Shown: positions 49,801-58,600 of the stretch, one piece after another
How the letters are laid out: each line of letters starts with the position of its first letter
How positions within the stretch are numbered: position 1 is the stretch's first letter
Assembly: GCA_021464415.1 (NCBI GenBank)
Contig: CM038468.1
Location: 26,309,369-26,373,368, forward strand
Length of the DNA stretch: 64,000 nucleotides
Source of the DNA: Lonicera japonica
Lineage: Eukaryota > Streptophyta > Magnoliopsida > Dipsacales > Caprifoliaceae
Reading direction: 5' to 3'
Position numbers and translations under genes: made by a program
Notes under the pieces: model-generated
Told to the model about the DNA's origin: nothing
The model's input: only the letters and a program-made list of their open reading frames with translations
Databases searched by the model: none

Positions 49801-49838
49801 AGGTACGAGAGGGAAGGTTTGGGGTACCAACACACTGA
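46824..49838 (+). CDS. gag-pro: gag-protease polyprotein of the Tat-type element
   Basis: A 1004-codon uninterrupted ORF. The retrotransposon capsid region centres on HMTLTGAALRWFFDLEKHH near residue 273. A variant zinc knuckle (CAYHQAAGHDTERC, about residue 497) has His in the second position, as in related Tat elements. A G-patch-like segment (FLPGQGLGKTNQGI) is near 598. The aspartic protease is near 800 (VLIDNGSTINVCPL), with the later LLLGRAWLHDIGA block near 872. The capsid would package the genomic RNA; the protease would cut the polyprotein. Pol lies in another frame, and the two ORFs overlap by 80 nt. The ATG at 46824 is the first good start after the leader. Confidence 0.93.
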   Translation: MADGRENQETNQSLAEASAVQPTLAEMHRLLMTVSMNLASLTSEQQNTRIRMEELSAERTAPPGFEQLPPNRDPNQGQSSQVLPPIQGTNPPQTGPNMAGPVQTDPNNQNQWAPDSGPTYQQQEPPIVWPQPQQGLDPQYQPWPQVPARPIPPAPIAPPNEYPDINRLRAVYAESMIAREQPDEVSRESEEMKKLKEQMKVLQRGVSLMKGADEITDMNTFSLYPEARLPQGFKLPSITKFTGTTPPKTHLQSYIRSMQVSGCGEPELAQAFHMTLTGAALRWFFDLEKHHTKTWGDIVKEFMTKYGSNENLEITRKHLEMAKQGEKESFSDFVTRWREMASQMSKRPDEEEQLEIIQKNFTPAVLNCMGKHVFPHFRALLSMGSQVEEELARKADTDTKKASYTGRKTATPAVNQLSSYPYQQNPFQQSPQVPPMSWPTQGDSSNTEVKKRRNFCTLPTTLVKSLELLQKAGLVTPLNPRPPPNPIPNTWRMNENCAYHQAAGHDTERCLALRHRIQDLIEAGTIPAPGGPNVTNNPLPNHAPPAGINALTTDEGFDPVGLIRDDSAYKAPVMLSAKAQVAPGLNPIIDQWMAKMNFLPGQGLGKTNQGISQPLTIKTNPGKAGIGWTQDKKKQPWKPRPPHKETICMTETSPGTFSWSAEPESSETSEGSDLTSLWIQQITRSGKVYQPPPMDAEKSPPPKEVGEDRVLEQLKKTQAHITIWGLLVASKPHRTAFIKLLDEAVISPDSTPEQLPNMIGSLTVQRSLSFSDEDLSPLGRKHSLALHITVRTRGKILPQVLIDNGSTINVCPLKTARCLGISDSELSPSAVTVRAYDNTRRAVLGSLKLDLMVGPGSFPADFQIIDIPSSFNLLLGRAWLHDIGALPSSLHQKIKIPFEGNIITIQGDPERTLADMELPVLGIGSQSIQLGGFSYEPQVQTLSTQTIRYLPPDNIPGLSTKITNMLRMMKYLPGAGLGNGTTRTTSSIGTSSKVREGRFGVPTH

Positions 49839-52800
49839 AGAGGACGATCAACAAAAAAGGGGTCGAGGGCATCAGTATCCGAGTTTCAGCTCTCTGAACG
49901 GGTTCTTTGTCAAAGAAGGAGAGGACTTCCCCTTTTGCGGCTTCCAGGAGCCTTGGAGAAACAGCGACGGAGAGAACCTTCCTGGGTGGGAAATCTTCTA
50001 TGAAGAGGACCTATATATCAAAGAAAACACCGTACACAGCTTCGCTACCAAGTTGACAATCGGGCCGAAGGAAGAAAGTGAAGACATGAAAGGCGAAGAG
50101 GAAGAAATGATCGGAGATCTCTTCGACATCATGGCTCTGGGAGATGATGAGCCAGGAGACGACCCTGTACACTTGATATACGCTGATCCAGACTACCAAG
50201 GGGAAAGGGAAAAGAGCGAAATTGTAAGGGTGAGAGATAAGAGTGAGGGTAAGGATAGGAAGGAGTCACTCCTAAATGAACTTTTTAAACTTGTACCTGT
50301 AAATACTAGTATCAATAAAGAAGAGTCTATTTTGCGTTATCCTGTTATTTTTAATTCTGTAATTGCTTATATGGAATTGGAAAGAATGAACGAACACCCT
50401 GAACGGGAGGAGCAACGTATACAAAGCGAGGAAGGAGACACTCTTGTGATTAACCTCGGAACAGAGGAGGAAAGAAAAGAGGTCCGCATTGGGGCAAGCC
50501 TAAGTGGGACAGAGAGAGAAGAATTCACACAAACTCTGAAAGAGTATGTGGATGTCTTCGCCTGGTCTTATGCAGATATGCCGGGTTTGAACAGTCAGAT
50601 AGTCATGCACGAAATACACACCAATCCAGAACTTAGGCCCGTCAAACAGAAGCTGAGGAAACTTACGCCAGAATGGTCCTTGAAAGTGAAAGAAGAAGTA
50701 ATGAAACAACTGAGTGTGGGATTCTTACGGGTGATCGAGTACCCCTCGTGGTTAGCCAACATCGTGCCTGTTCCAAAGGCTAACGGGAAAGTCCGCATGT
50801 GTGTGGATTACCGGGATCTCAATAAAGCTTGTCCAAAGGACGATTTTCCATTACCCAACATCGATTTGATAGTAGATAATACTGCCAACCACGCCCTGAA
50901 GTCATTTGTGGATGGTTTTGCCGGATATAACCAGATCAAGATGCACCCGGATCACCAGGAGAAAACAGCATTTATCACACCATGGGGAACATACTGCTAC
51001 ACCGTTATGCCGTTTGGGCTGAAGAACGCCGGGGCAACATATCAGAGGGCAGCTACGGCTATCTTTCACGACATGATTCACAAAGAAGTAGAGGTGTATG
51101 TAGACGACATGATAATCAAGTCAAAAGAGAGGGAAGGCCACGTACCAGCCTTGCGAGCCTTCTTTGATCGGCTCCGCCAGTATCAGATGAGACTCAATCC
51201 GCAGAAATGTGTGTTCGGGGTAACCAAAGGAAAACTCCTGGGATATGTCGTCAGTAAGAAAGGAATCGAGGTGGACCCCGCTAAAGTTCAAGCTATCCAA
51301 GACATGCCCGAGCCTCGTACCGAGAGAGAAATCCGGGGTTTTTTGGGTAATCTGCAGTACATCAGTAGGTTTATCTCTCAGCTCACTCAAAAGTGCGAAC
51401 CCATCTTCAAACTCCTGAGGAAGTCTTCAACAGGAGAATGGAACGATCAATGCCAGGAGGCTTTTGACAAAATCAAAGATTACCTCTCCAAGCCCCCAGT
51501 GTTAGCCCCGCCTCAGACCGGACTACCACTAATTCTGTACCTAACCGTCACTGATTCAGCCGCAGGAGCAATGCTAGCCCAACACCTCACCGATACCCGG
51601 AAGGAGCAGGCCATCTATTTCCTCAGCAAAAAGCTATCCCCATTTGAGATAAACTACACACCATTGGAAAAATCGTGTACCGCTCTCGTCTGGGTAACAC
51701 AGAAACTACGGCACTACATGCTAGTTTTTCCAGTCATCCTGGCATCACGGATTGATCCGTTGAAATACCTCTTCGAGAAACCGGCTCTCTCGAATCGAAT
51801 GGCAAAATGGTTATTTCTACTCTCCGAATTCGACATCACCTACATGACCCAGAAGGCAGTCAAAGGCAAGATCATAGCTGATTACCTGGCCCACAATCCG
51901 ATATTGGGAGACATGATAGAAGAAGCCGAATTCCCGGACGAAACCATCATGAACGTCGAGATCAATGAAGACTGGAGGTTGTACTTTGACGGGGCCGCCA
52001 ATCGGAACGGAAACGGGATAGGCATCCTGTTAGTCTCTCCAGACCAAACTCACTCCCCGGTATCATATCGACTGGACTTCTTCTGCACCAACAATATGGC
52101 CGAATATGAAGCCTGCATACTCGGGTTAGAGATCGCTTTTCAAAAGGGTATAAGGAGGATACAGGTATACGGAGATTCAGCACTAGTGGTCCATCAAGTT
52201 CTGAAGGAATGGAAGATCAGAGATGAGAAATTGGTCCCTTACCTCGCCCGACTAGAAGAAGTCGCAGGAAGGTTCGAGCGTGTGGAGTTTTACTATATCC
52301 CCAGGTCCCAGAACAGTTTTGCTGACGCATTGGCAACCCTGGCATCTATGATCGATATTCCGGAGGGGATGGAAGAAATAACCCTCACGGTACAAAAGAA
52401 ATCAGGACCCGCGCACTGCATGACCCTTGAGGTGGAAATTGAAAAAGACGGTGACTCAACCGTTTGGTTTTATGATATCTGGAACCTGCTGAAGAACCAT
52501 CAGTATCCCGAGAAAGCAGACAAGAGAACACGGGTCACACTCAGGAGACTAGCATCAGGATTCATACTCTGTGCCGGAAGATTATATAAGAGGAACTACG
52601 ACGGGACTCATCTTCAATGTCTCACCGAAGAAGAATCAGTTAGAATGATGGATCAGATACATGGGGGCGATTGCGGACCTCATATGAGCGGGCATACGCT
52701 TGCCCGCAAGATCATCAGGCAAGGGTATTTCTGGTCTACCCTACAAACTGACTGCGCTGATCATGTACGCCGTTGTCACAAATGCCAAATTTATGCTAAG

Positions 52801-53709
52801 TCCCAGAAGCTTCCTCCAAAAGAGTTGTACAACATGACTGCTCCCTGGCCTTTTTCAGCCTGGGGAATTGACGTCATTGGGAAAGTCTCACCCAAAGCCA
52901 GCAACGGCCATGAATTCATACTAGTAGCCATCGACTACTTCACCAAATGGGTGGAAGCCGAATCTTACCAAACCCTGGATGCCAGGAAAGTTGCCCGATT
53001 CATCAAAAGGAATATTGTCTGCCGATATGGGGTCCCACACGAGATCATCTCAGATAACGGCACCCACTTCGAAGGAGAAGCTAATACAGTCATGGAGGAA
53101 TACGGTATCACCCGACACAAATCTTCGCCATATAGACCACAAACCAATGGGGCAGTTGAAGCCGCCAACAAGAATTTGAAGAATATCCTAAGCAAGATGA
53201 CCGACACCTGCCGGGACTGGCCGGAGAAATTACCATATGCATTGTGGGGATACCGCACCACCGAAAGGGTCTCTACCGGGGCAACCCCGTTCTCGCTTAC
53301 ATACGGGATGGAAGCAGTCCTCCCTGTCGAGTTAGAGGTCCCTTCCCTCAGAGTAATGCTAGAGAATCAGGTCAATGAACTGGAGTGGGTCCAGGCACGT
53401 TATAACGAGCTAGCCTTACTAGATGAGAAAAGATTGAAAGCCGCATACCACCATCAAGGATATCAGAAGAGAATCGCTCGAGCATTTAACCAGAGAGTGA
53501 GGACTCGGGGTATCACTGAAAATGACATCGTGTTGAAAGAAATTCGAGAGCCAGCCAGAGATCCGAGGGGAAAGTTCGGGCAGAAGTGGACAGGGCCGTA
53601 TATCGTCAAAGAAATCAATACAGGGGGCGCCGCTATACTCACTGACCTAGACGGGCAGTTACTACATTCACCAGTCAACATGGACCGACTGAAGAAGTAT
53701 TATCAATAA
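49759..53709 (+). CDS. pol: pol polyprotein: reverse transcriptase, two RNase H domains, integrase
   Basis: A 1316-codon intact ORF. RT: PVPKANGKVRMCVDYRDLN near residue 336, catalytic YVDD near 447. RNase H of the gypsy type: about 580-720 (LSPFEINYTPLEKSCTALVW). Second RNase H: about 736-870, with Asp in LYFDGAANRNG, Glu in NMAEYEAC and Asp in VYGDSALVV, and ADALATLAS at the end. Integrase: HHCC finger near 967-1010 (HGGDCGPHMSGH; CHKCQ), then Asp in WGIDVIG (about 1036), Asp in ISDNGTHF (about 1096) and Glu in GAVEAANKNL (about 1131). All catalytic residues checked are present. Its frame is +1 relative to gag-pro. A TAG at 49753 in the pol frame means any switch must fall between about 49756 and 49838, by frameshifting or splicing. 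The ATG at 49759 may not be used. Confidence 0.95.
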   Translation: MGQPGLLQALEPVARYEREGLGYQHTEEDDQQKRGRGHQYPSFSSLNGFFVKEGEDFPFCGFQEPWRNSDGENLPGWEIFYEEDLYIKENTVHSFATKLTIGPKEESEDMKGEEEEMIGDLFDIMALGDDEPGDDPVHLIYADPDYQGEREKSEIVRVRDKSEGKDRKESLLNELFKLVPVNTSINKEESILRYPVIFNSVIAYMELERMNEHPEREEQRIQSEEGDTLVINLGTEEERKEVRIGASLSGTEREEFTQTLKEYVDVFAWSYADMPGLNSQIVMHEIHTNPELRPVKQKLRKLTPEWSLKVKEEVMKQLSVGFLRVIEYPSWLANIVPVPKANGKVRMCVDYRDLNKACPKDDFPLPNIDLIVDNTANHALKSFVDGFAGYNQIKMHPDHQEKTAFITPWGTYCYTVMPFGLKNAGATYQRAATAIFHDMIHKEVEVYVDDMIIKSKEREGHVPALRAFFDRLRQYQMRLNPQKCVFGVTKGKLLGYVVSKKGIEVDPAKVQAIQDMPEPRTEREIRGFLGNLQYISRFISQLTQKCEPIFKLLRKSSTGEWNDQCQEAFDKIKDYLSKPPVLAPPQTGLPLILYLTVTDSAAGAMLAQHLTDTRKEQAIYFLSKKLSPFEINYTPLEKSCTALVWVTQKLRHYMLVFPVILASRIDPLKYLFEKPALSNRMAKWLFLLSEFDITYMTQKAVKGKIIADYLAHNPILGDMIEEAEFPDETIMNVEINEDWRLYFDGAANRNGNGIGILLVSPDQTHSPVSYRLDFFCTNNMAEYEACILGLEIAFQKGIRRIQVYGDSALVVHQVLKEWKIRDEKLVPYLARLEEVAGRFERVEFYYIPRSQNSFADALATLASMIDIPEGMEEITLTVQKKSGPAHCMTLEVEIEKDGDSTVWFYDIWNLLKNHQYPEKADKRTRVTLRRLASGFILCAGRLYKRNYDGTHLQCLTEEESVRMMDQIHGGDCGPHMSGHTLARKIIRQGYFWSTLQTDCADHVRRCHKCQIYAKSQKLPPKELYNMTAPWPFSAWGIDVIGKVSPKASNGHEFILVAIDYFTKWVEAESYQTLDARKVARFIKRNIVCRYGVPHEIISDNGTHFEGEANTVMEEYGITRHKSSPYRPQTNGAVEAANKNLKNILSKMTDTCRDWPEKLPYALWGYRTTERVSTGATPFSLTYGMEAVLPVELEVPSLRVMLENQVNELEWVQARYNELALLDEKRLKAAYHHQGYQKRIARAFNQRVRTRGITENDIVLKEIREPARDPRGKFGQKWTGPYIVKEINTGGAAILTDLDGQLLHSPVNMDRLKKYYQ

Positions 53710-53936
53710 GCACGACATGTATAAGAACTACGTAAACCTGAGCCCCAACTCGAATATTGTATTTTCTGGAAAAAATCAAAAAGGGGGGAACGTAGGCAAC
53801 CTGAGAAGTGACTTCAGGCCCGGTTTAAAGCTTTGTAAAGAAATTTATTTCTCATAAAAAGTCCCTTCATATATTATTAAAGAGGTGGTTCAGAACACCG
53901 AGAGTTACAAAGGAAGTACAGCATACAAAGAAGAAA
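53710..53936 (+). other. post-pol spacer with polypurine tract
   Basis: Shortly after the pol stop, AAAAAGGGGGGAA (53778-53790) precedes ACGTAGGCAACCTGAG, a tail I recall as common after pol in Tat elements. It looks like a polypurine tract but is 7.9 kb from the 3' LTR. No gene. Confidence 0.6.
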
Positions 53937-55193
53937 CTAATCCCTAGGGGTTGGCCACACTGGGTCCTCAGCGGCCAAATCAATTCGAGCCTCATCCAAA
54001 ATCTGGTACGCAAAGACAATGCCATCCTCTGTAGGCTCAGAATCCATGAATCGGAACCACTCCATTTGAAAGGGGTCATCAATCAGCTCTCCTTCTAGAG
54101 ATTGCCAGCAATAGCGGATAATGTCAGCCCGGAGGGGCCTGGAAATACCAAAACGGGCATAGTTAAACTGACGAGTCAGTCGAGCACGCCACATCCTCTC
54201 TACCAATAAAGAAACATGTGGGGTCACAAATTTAGACTCAGAAGAGAAGTTGTTCAGACCAAGGGGAACCTCCTGAGGAATGTTAAACTGCCGAAGAAGA
54301 CGCCCAGGGAGGTAAAAGGAAGTAAACCAGAGCCCGCGGAGCCGAACGTAGTTCTGACCCCCAGTGCTAAGTACCATCGCCCTCAGCTTCCACCAAGGAA
54401 TGTTCCACCGGATAGCCCGAAAGTTCTCCGAAAACCACACCGTCCAATCAGAGGAAGACATGGTCAAAGCACCAAAGAGAGGCCGATGGAAGAAATGAGT
54501 CGGATTGTCGAGCCGAACTCCGCTGAAACCCACCGATCGAAAGCGCTCTAGCAGCCACATGTATAGCAGACGCGGGCTCCCCCGGAAGAAGGGCGAGGCC
54601 CCCCGTTGAACATCATCAAGACCATTCAAGGTCTCTGCAAGAATGATCGGCACTATAGACTCCCCATTTCTAGCCTGGTAAATCAGACTCAAGATAGTCG
54701 GATCAACACGGGAAGAACCTGTCACCAGCAGCATATCAGAAACCAGGCAAATCAGGGCCGCTGCAGTACGCCCCACGCCGTAAGAGGCCCTATCTTCATA
54801 ACGATGAAAGAACCTCACCATTTTGTGGAGGTCAAGGAGACCGTCGACAATGAAACCATCGCAGGCCGCTTGGGGAATGGCTAACAGAGCAATTAGCATG
54901 TCGCGGGGACCGATTCCTTCTATAGGAACTGCCATCGGGAGACGAACGTCAGAACGTAACAGCCAGGAGAACTCCTCATAGGTTGGGCAGAGCTCATCTA
55001 GTCCAAAACGGAAGAGATGGTCCGCAGGACTCCAGAAATACAAGGCACCTAAAAGAAAGGAGAAATCTACAGGACGATGGCACCAGCCCGCCAAAGGACT
55101 GAATGCACCAAAGTTCAAACCATTTTCAGAAGATATCAGAGCATCTCGAGCTTTAACATAAGAAAAATCAGAGTTGGTACGGTAGGAAGACAT
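53937..55193 (-). CDS. antisense ORF of the retrotransposon, DUF7745-like
   Basis: A single-exon ORF of 418 codons on the strand opposite gag-pol, running toward pol. The segment ALYFWSPADHLFRFGLDELC followed by PTYEEFSWLL resembles the N-terminal pattern (FWDP...FRFG..EL.PT.EE) that I recall from plant DUF7745 proteins, a group linked to the plant mobile domain. The rest is helical and rich in aromatic residues. No catalytic motif, membrane segment or zinc-binding site was seen. It has its own promoter: TATAAATA at 55232-55239 (minus strand) and three palindromes beyond it. The predicted 5' UTR is very short (roughly 15 nt). Function unknown; an element-encoded regulator is one possibility. 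Confidence 0.75.
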   Translation of the reverse strand: MSSYRTNSDFSYVKARDALISSENGLNFGAFSPLAGWCHRPVDFSFLLGALYFWSPADHLFRFGLDELCPTYEEFSWLLRSDVRLPMAVPIEGIGPRDMLIALLAIPQAACDGFIVDGLLDLHKMVRFFHRYEDRASYGVGRTAAALICLVSDMLLVTGSSRVDPTILSLIYQARNGESIVPIILAETLNGLDDVQRGASPFFRGSPRLLYMWLLERFRSVGFSGVRLDNPTHFFHRPLFGALTMSSSDWTVWFSENFRAIRWNIPWWKLRAMVLSTGGQNYVRLRGLWFTSFYLPGRLLRQFNIPQEVPLGLNNFSSESKFVTPHVSLLVERMWRARLTRQFNYARFGISRPLRADIIRYCWQSLEGELIDDPFQMEWFRFMDSEPTEDGIVFAYQILDEARIDLAAEDPVWPTPRD

Positions 55194-55231
55194 TTTGGAG
55201 AGGCGTGGGGATGAAGGAAGGAAGATGGGTG

Positions 55232-55239
55232 TATTTATA
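55232..55239 (-). promoter_or_regulatory. TATA box of the DUF7745-like antisense gene
   Basis: TATAAATA on the minus strand, about 40 nt before the ATG at 55193. Confidence 0.7.
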
Positions 55240-55265
55240 GCAAAAAAGAGGGTCCTGTACCTGTT

Positions 55266-55341
55266 TGTCGCGCGACAAACCCATTTTCAGGGGGAAGTGT
55301 CGCGCGACAAACCCATGACCAGGAGGGATTGTCGCGCGACA
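55266..55341 (-). promoter_or_regulatory. palindrome array upstream of the DUF7745-like gene (three sites)
   Basis: Three perfect TGTCGCGCGACA sites at 55266-55277, 55298-55309 and 55330-55341, exactly 32 bp apart, about three helical turns. The nearest is 26 bp upstream of the TATA box. This is the same site as in the LTR arrays. Confidence 0.85.
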
Positions 55342-55653
55342 AACCCATCTGGGGGGCACCCTACTTGTTTCCTTATACATAATGGTCATTTTTGCCAAAA
55401 GAATCACTTCTGGATGCCTTTCTGTTCTCACTTTGTTCTTTTTTGCAGGAAACATAAGTATCACTACACTACAAGGTATGACTTTTAAATTACCGACTCT
55501 TATATATATATGTGTATATATCTTGCACAGACAGAATAAAAGTATAATCAAACACAGATAAAGATATTTTATAAAACCAATAAAAGAACAGTTTTTAAAT
55601 ATCTGTCTAAGCACATCTGTCCAAAACTAACGACTTAGTGCAGAAAGGGAAAA
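55342..55653. other. spacer between the two antisense genes
   Basis: About 310 bp of non-coding sequence that should hold the 3' end of the plant-mobile-domain gene (minus strand). AATAAAAG near 55536 lies on the opposite strand and is not informative. No gene. Confidence 0.5.
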
Positions 55654-58600
55654 CTAATCTACTCGGGCGCGTTTTGACACGCTCCCACTATCTCCCGAGC
55701 CCTCCTCGGGGGTAAGATCAACAACTGGGACGCCGGGAACAGAAGGAACTGCCGCCTGAGAAGGCCCCGTGGACTGGACCGGTGCCGTAGGACGGATCAC
55801 CGACGATCGGGAACGCCTGGAAGTCCGACTACTGCTCCTCCGAGAATCCGTCCGGGCATGGGAGGAAGTCAGGGGGTCGTCCGGCCGTAAGGAGACGTCG
55901 ATAGCCCTCTGATAGTCGCGCATGTATGCTGGAGGGTCTCGACCGACGTACTGGAGCAGGTTCCAGCTGTAGAAATACTGGGAATACCAGGCCCGTAGGT
56001 CTGCCACCCGTACACCCACTCTCTGTGAAAAGACATAAGATAAGAGGAGAGTCAGCACAGTCAAAATAAATAGATATAAACAGGAAAGTATCAGGAGAAG
56101 TTGAAGAAGATACCTCATCATCAGAGCGACCACCCAAGAAATCAAAAGTATCCTCGGGAAGGGGATACTCCGGGACAGAATATCGACATAGGCCCGCGCC
56201 GACATAAGAAATATCTCTGGGGAGTGGAGGTAGATCTACCCACGAAATAGATGACCCCGCAGGAGCAGCTGCAGAAGAAGACCCTCCCTCCTCACGAATG
56301 GGGAACAAGGGTGGACGAGAGGATGAGCCGCCAAAGCCCGGAGATCGGGCGGGAGGCCCCATGACAGTCGCCGGTAGAGGGGTCAACGTAGCATATGTTC
56401 GGACCCCCGGAGGATCCACCATGGCCGTCGCCCCCAAAGGAGGTACCCCACTAGAAGGAGTAGTCGCCGCCGCGGGAGGAGTCCGCCCAAACTGATCAAA
56501 ATCTGCCCCAAGGTCCGCGGGCTCCCAGGACCTCTCAGAAAATCCCGCTCTCCCCTCAGCAGCCTCAGCAGCAGCAAAAAGGCCCCCCGGAGACACGGAA
56601 GGGCCGGTGGGAAACTCGAAGCCCTCAGCACGCTGCTCCCCCGCAGGTGTCGCCTGAGGTGACGGCTCCGGAACGGCTGTCGCATCACCTCCCTCGCCCT
56701 CTGGCCGACCACCGCCCTCAGCCGCAGCAGGAACATCCCTCTCTCCCTCAGGATCCTCATCCTCAGAATCCGGAATGTTGTCCCTCTGATCGGGGACAGG
56801 TGGCAGATGACCCGGAACCACCCTAGCTAAATGGGTCTGTCCCCGTATGTAATGAGGATCACCCCCCAATGCCCGATACCTCTCATAGAAGACCCGTCCC
56901 CGAGTCCCCTTCGGCTCCCTCATCAGGTAACGGGCAGCAAAAATAGCATAGTCTCCCTCCTCGACGAACGTCTGGAAGCCGAGTCCGTCAACCAAAGCCT
57001 GCACCGTCACCGGGTCGATCTCGCCCGTCCGCCTCATCAGAACAGGAGGGAACAATGGAACACGAGGCCACTGGGATGGCGTGTGCTGACGAATGACCCT
57101 CTCACCCAAGTAGAAGAGAAGGCCGTACTCATCCCGGATAAGCCGCCTGGTCCTCGAGGCGGTCAGAGCACGGCCATACCCATAATGATGACCCAGATCA
57201 CCCCAAGGGGCCCACTCAATCTGAAAAGAGAATAAGATTTTATTTCAGTATTTTATATATTCTACTCTATCTGACTATTGAAAAGCAAGAAAACTAAAAA
57301 TATTTTACCTGCTCCTCCCGCAGATCATGAACAGCAGCAGCTCCGGTCTCCCGAGTCCGGTATACATAGGGAGCCCTATAGTTCCCCGCGATGAATCGGC
57401 GGAGAAAAGGGAACTGGTCCTCGTTCTCAACGAGGAGATCCACCTGGGCGCGACCCAGACGGGTATAAGCTACAAACCAGCTCTGAAAAGGAAAGATAGA
57501 AGAAATCAGCAATGATCAACAAGTAATGAGCAAAGAACTGAAGCAAAGACAGAAAGACTAAAAAATGTACCTCCCACAGCAAAGAAAAGCCCTTGAGGTT
57601 CAGGGCTAAATGACGAGAGACCTGGTCCATGGCATCGTAAAGGACTGCAAGAATGAAGCCTCCCCAGTCGTAGTCAAACAGGAGGCTAAAGTCCCGAAGA
57701 TAGGGCAACCACCAAAGATGAGCCGTGTCCCCACCACGAGCCTCGAATAGATCATGAAGTGTCAGTAGAAGGAGGACGCGGGCATACTGACGCGCCTCCT
57801 GACGGGTCATAGGAACCCCTGAAGCGACTAGCCGAGCCCTCTCTGTGGCTAAACGCGTAACCAAGACGCCCCGAGGAATCGTGTCACCAGAACTCCGCCG
57901 CTCCGGGAACCATCCTAATGAACTAACAATGCCCTCGGCTGTCAGACGCAGGGGAACGTCGATCTGAATAGGGACCCCCCCTGAAGGAATCCCGGTCAGA
58001 GCAAAAAGATCAAGGGGTGTCATCGTCATCTCACCCCAGCTCCAGTGAAAAGTATGAGTAGTATCCCACCAGTGGCAAGCCAATGCCGACACCAAAACTG
58101 TCGCCCTAGAAACCCGCTCCGGGAGGGCGTCGAAGAGGGAGCCAAAAGGAGTCGCAAGAATCAACTCCTGGATAGGGGCCGGTGCCCGTCGCCACTCCGA
58201 AGATATAGTGTTGGGGGAACCCCAACCGCGGCCAACCCACTGCAGACAAAGGAACGAATATGGGGTTATGAGGGTACTTTGGTGTAATTATGAGAGTTAT
58301 AGGGCTATAGGTGTAAATTATGTAATTTTCCAAAACCTGAGGGTACTTTGGTGTAATTATGAGAATATGGGGTTATGAGGGTACTTTGGTGTAATTATGA
58401 GAGTTATAGGGCTATAGGTGTAAATTATGTAATTTTCTAAAACTTGAGGGTACTTTGGTGTAATTATGAGAGTTATAGGGCTATAGGTGTAAATTATGTA
58501 ATTTTCCAAAACCTGAGGGTACTTTGGTGTAATTATGAGAGTTATGGGGTTATGAGGGTAAATTATGTAATTTCCAAAACCTGAGGGTACTTTGGTGTAA

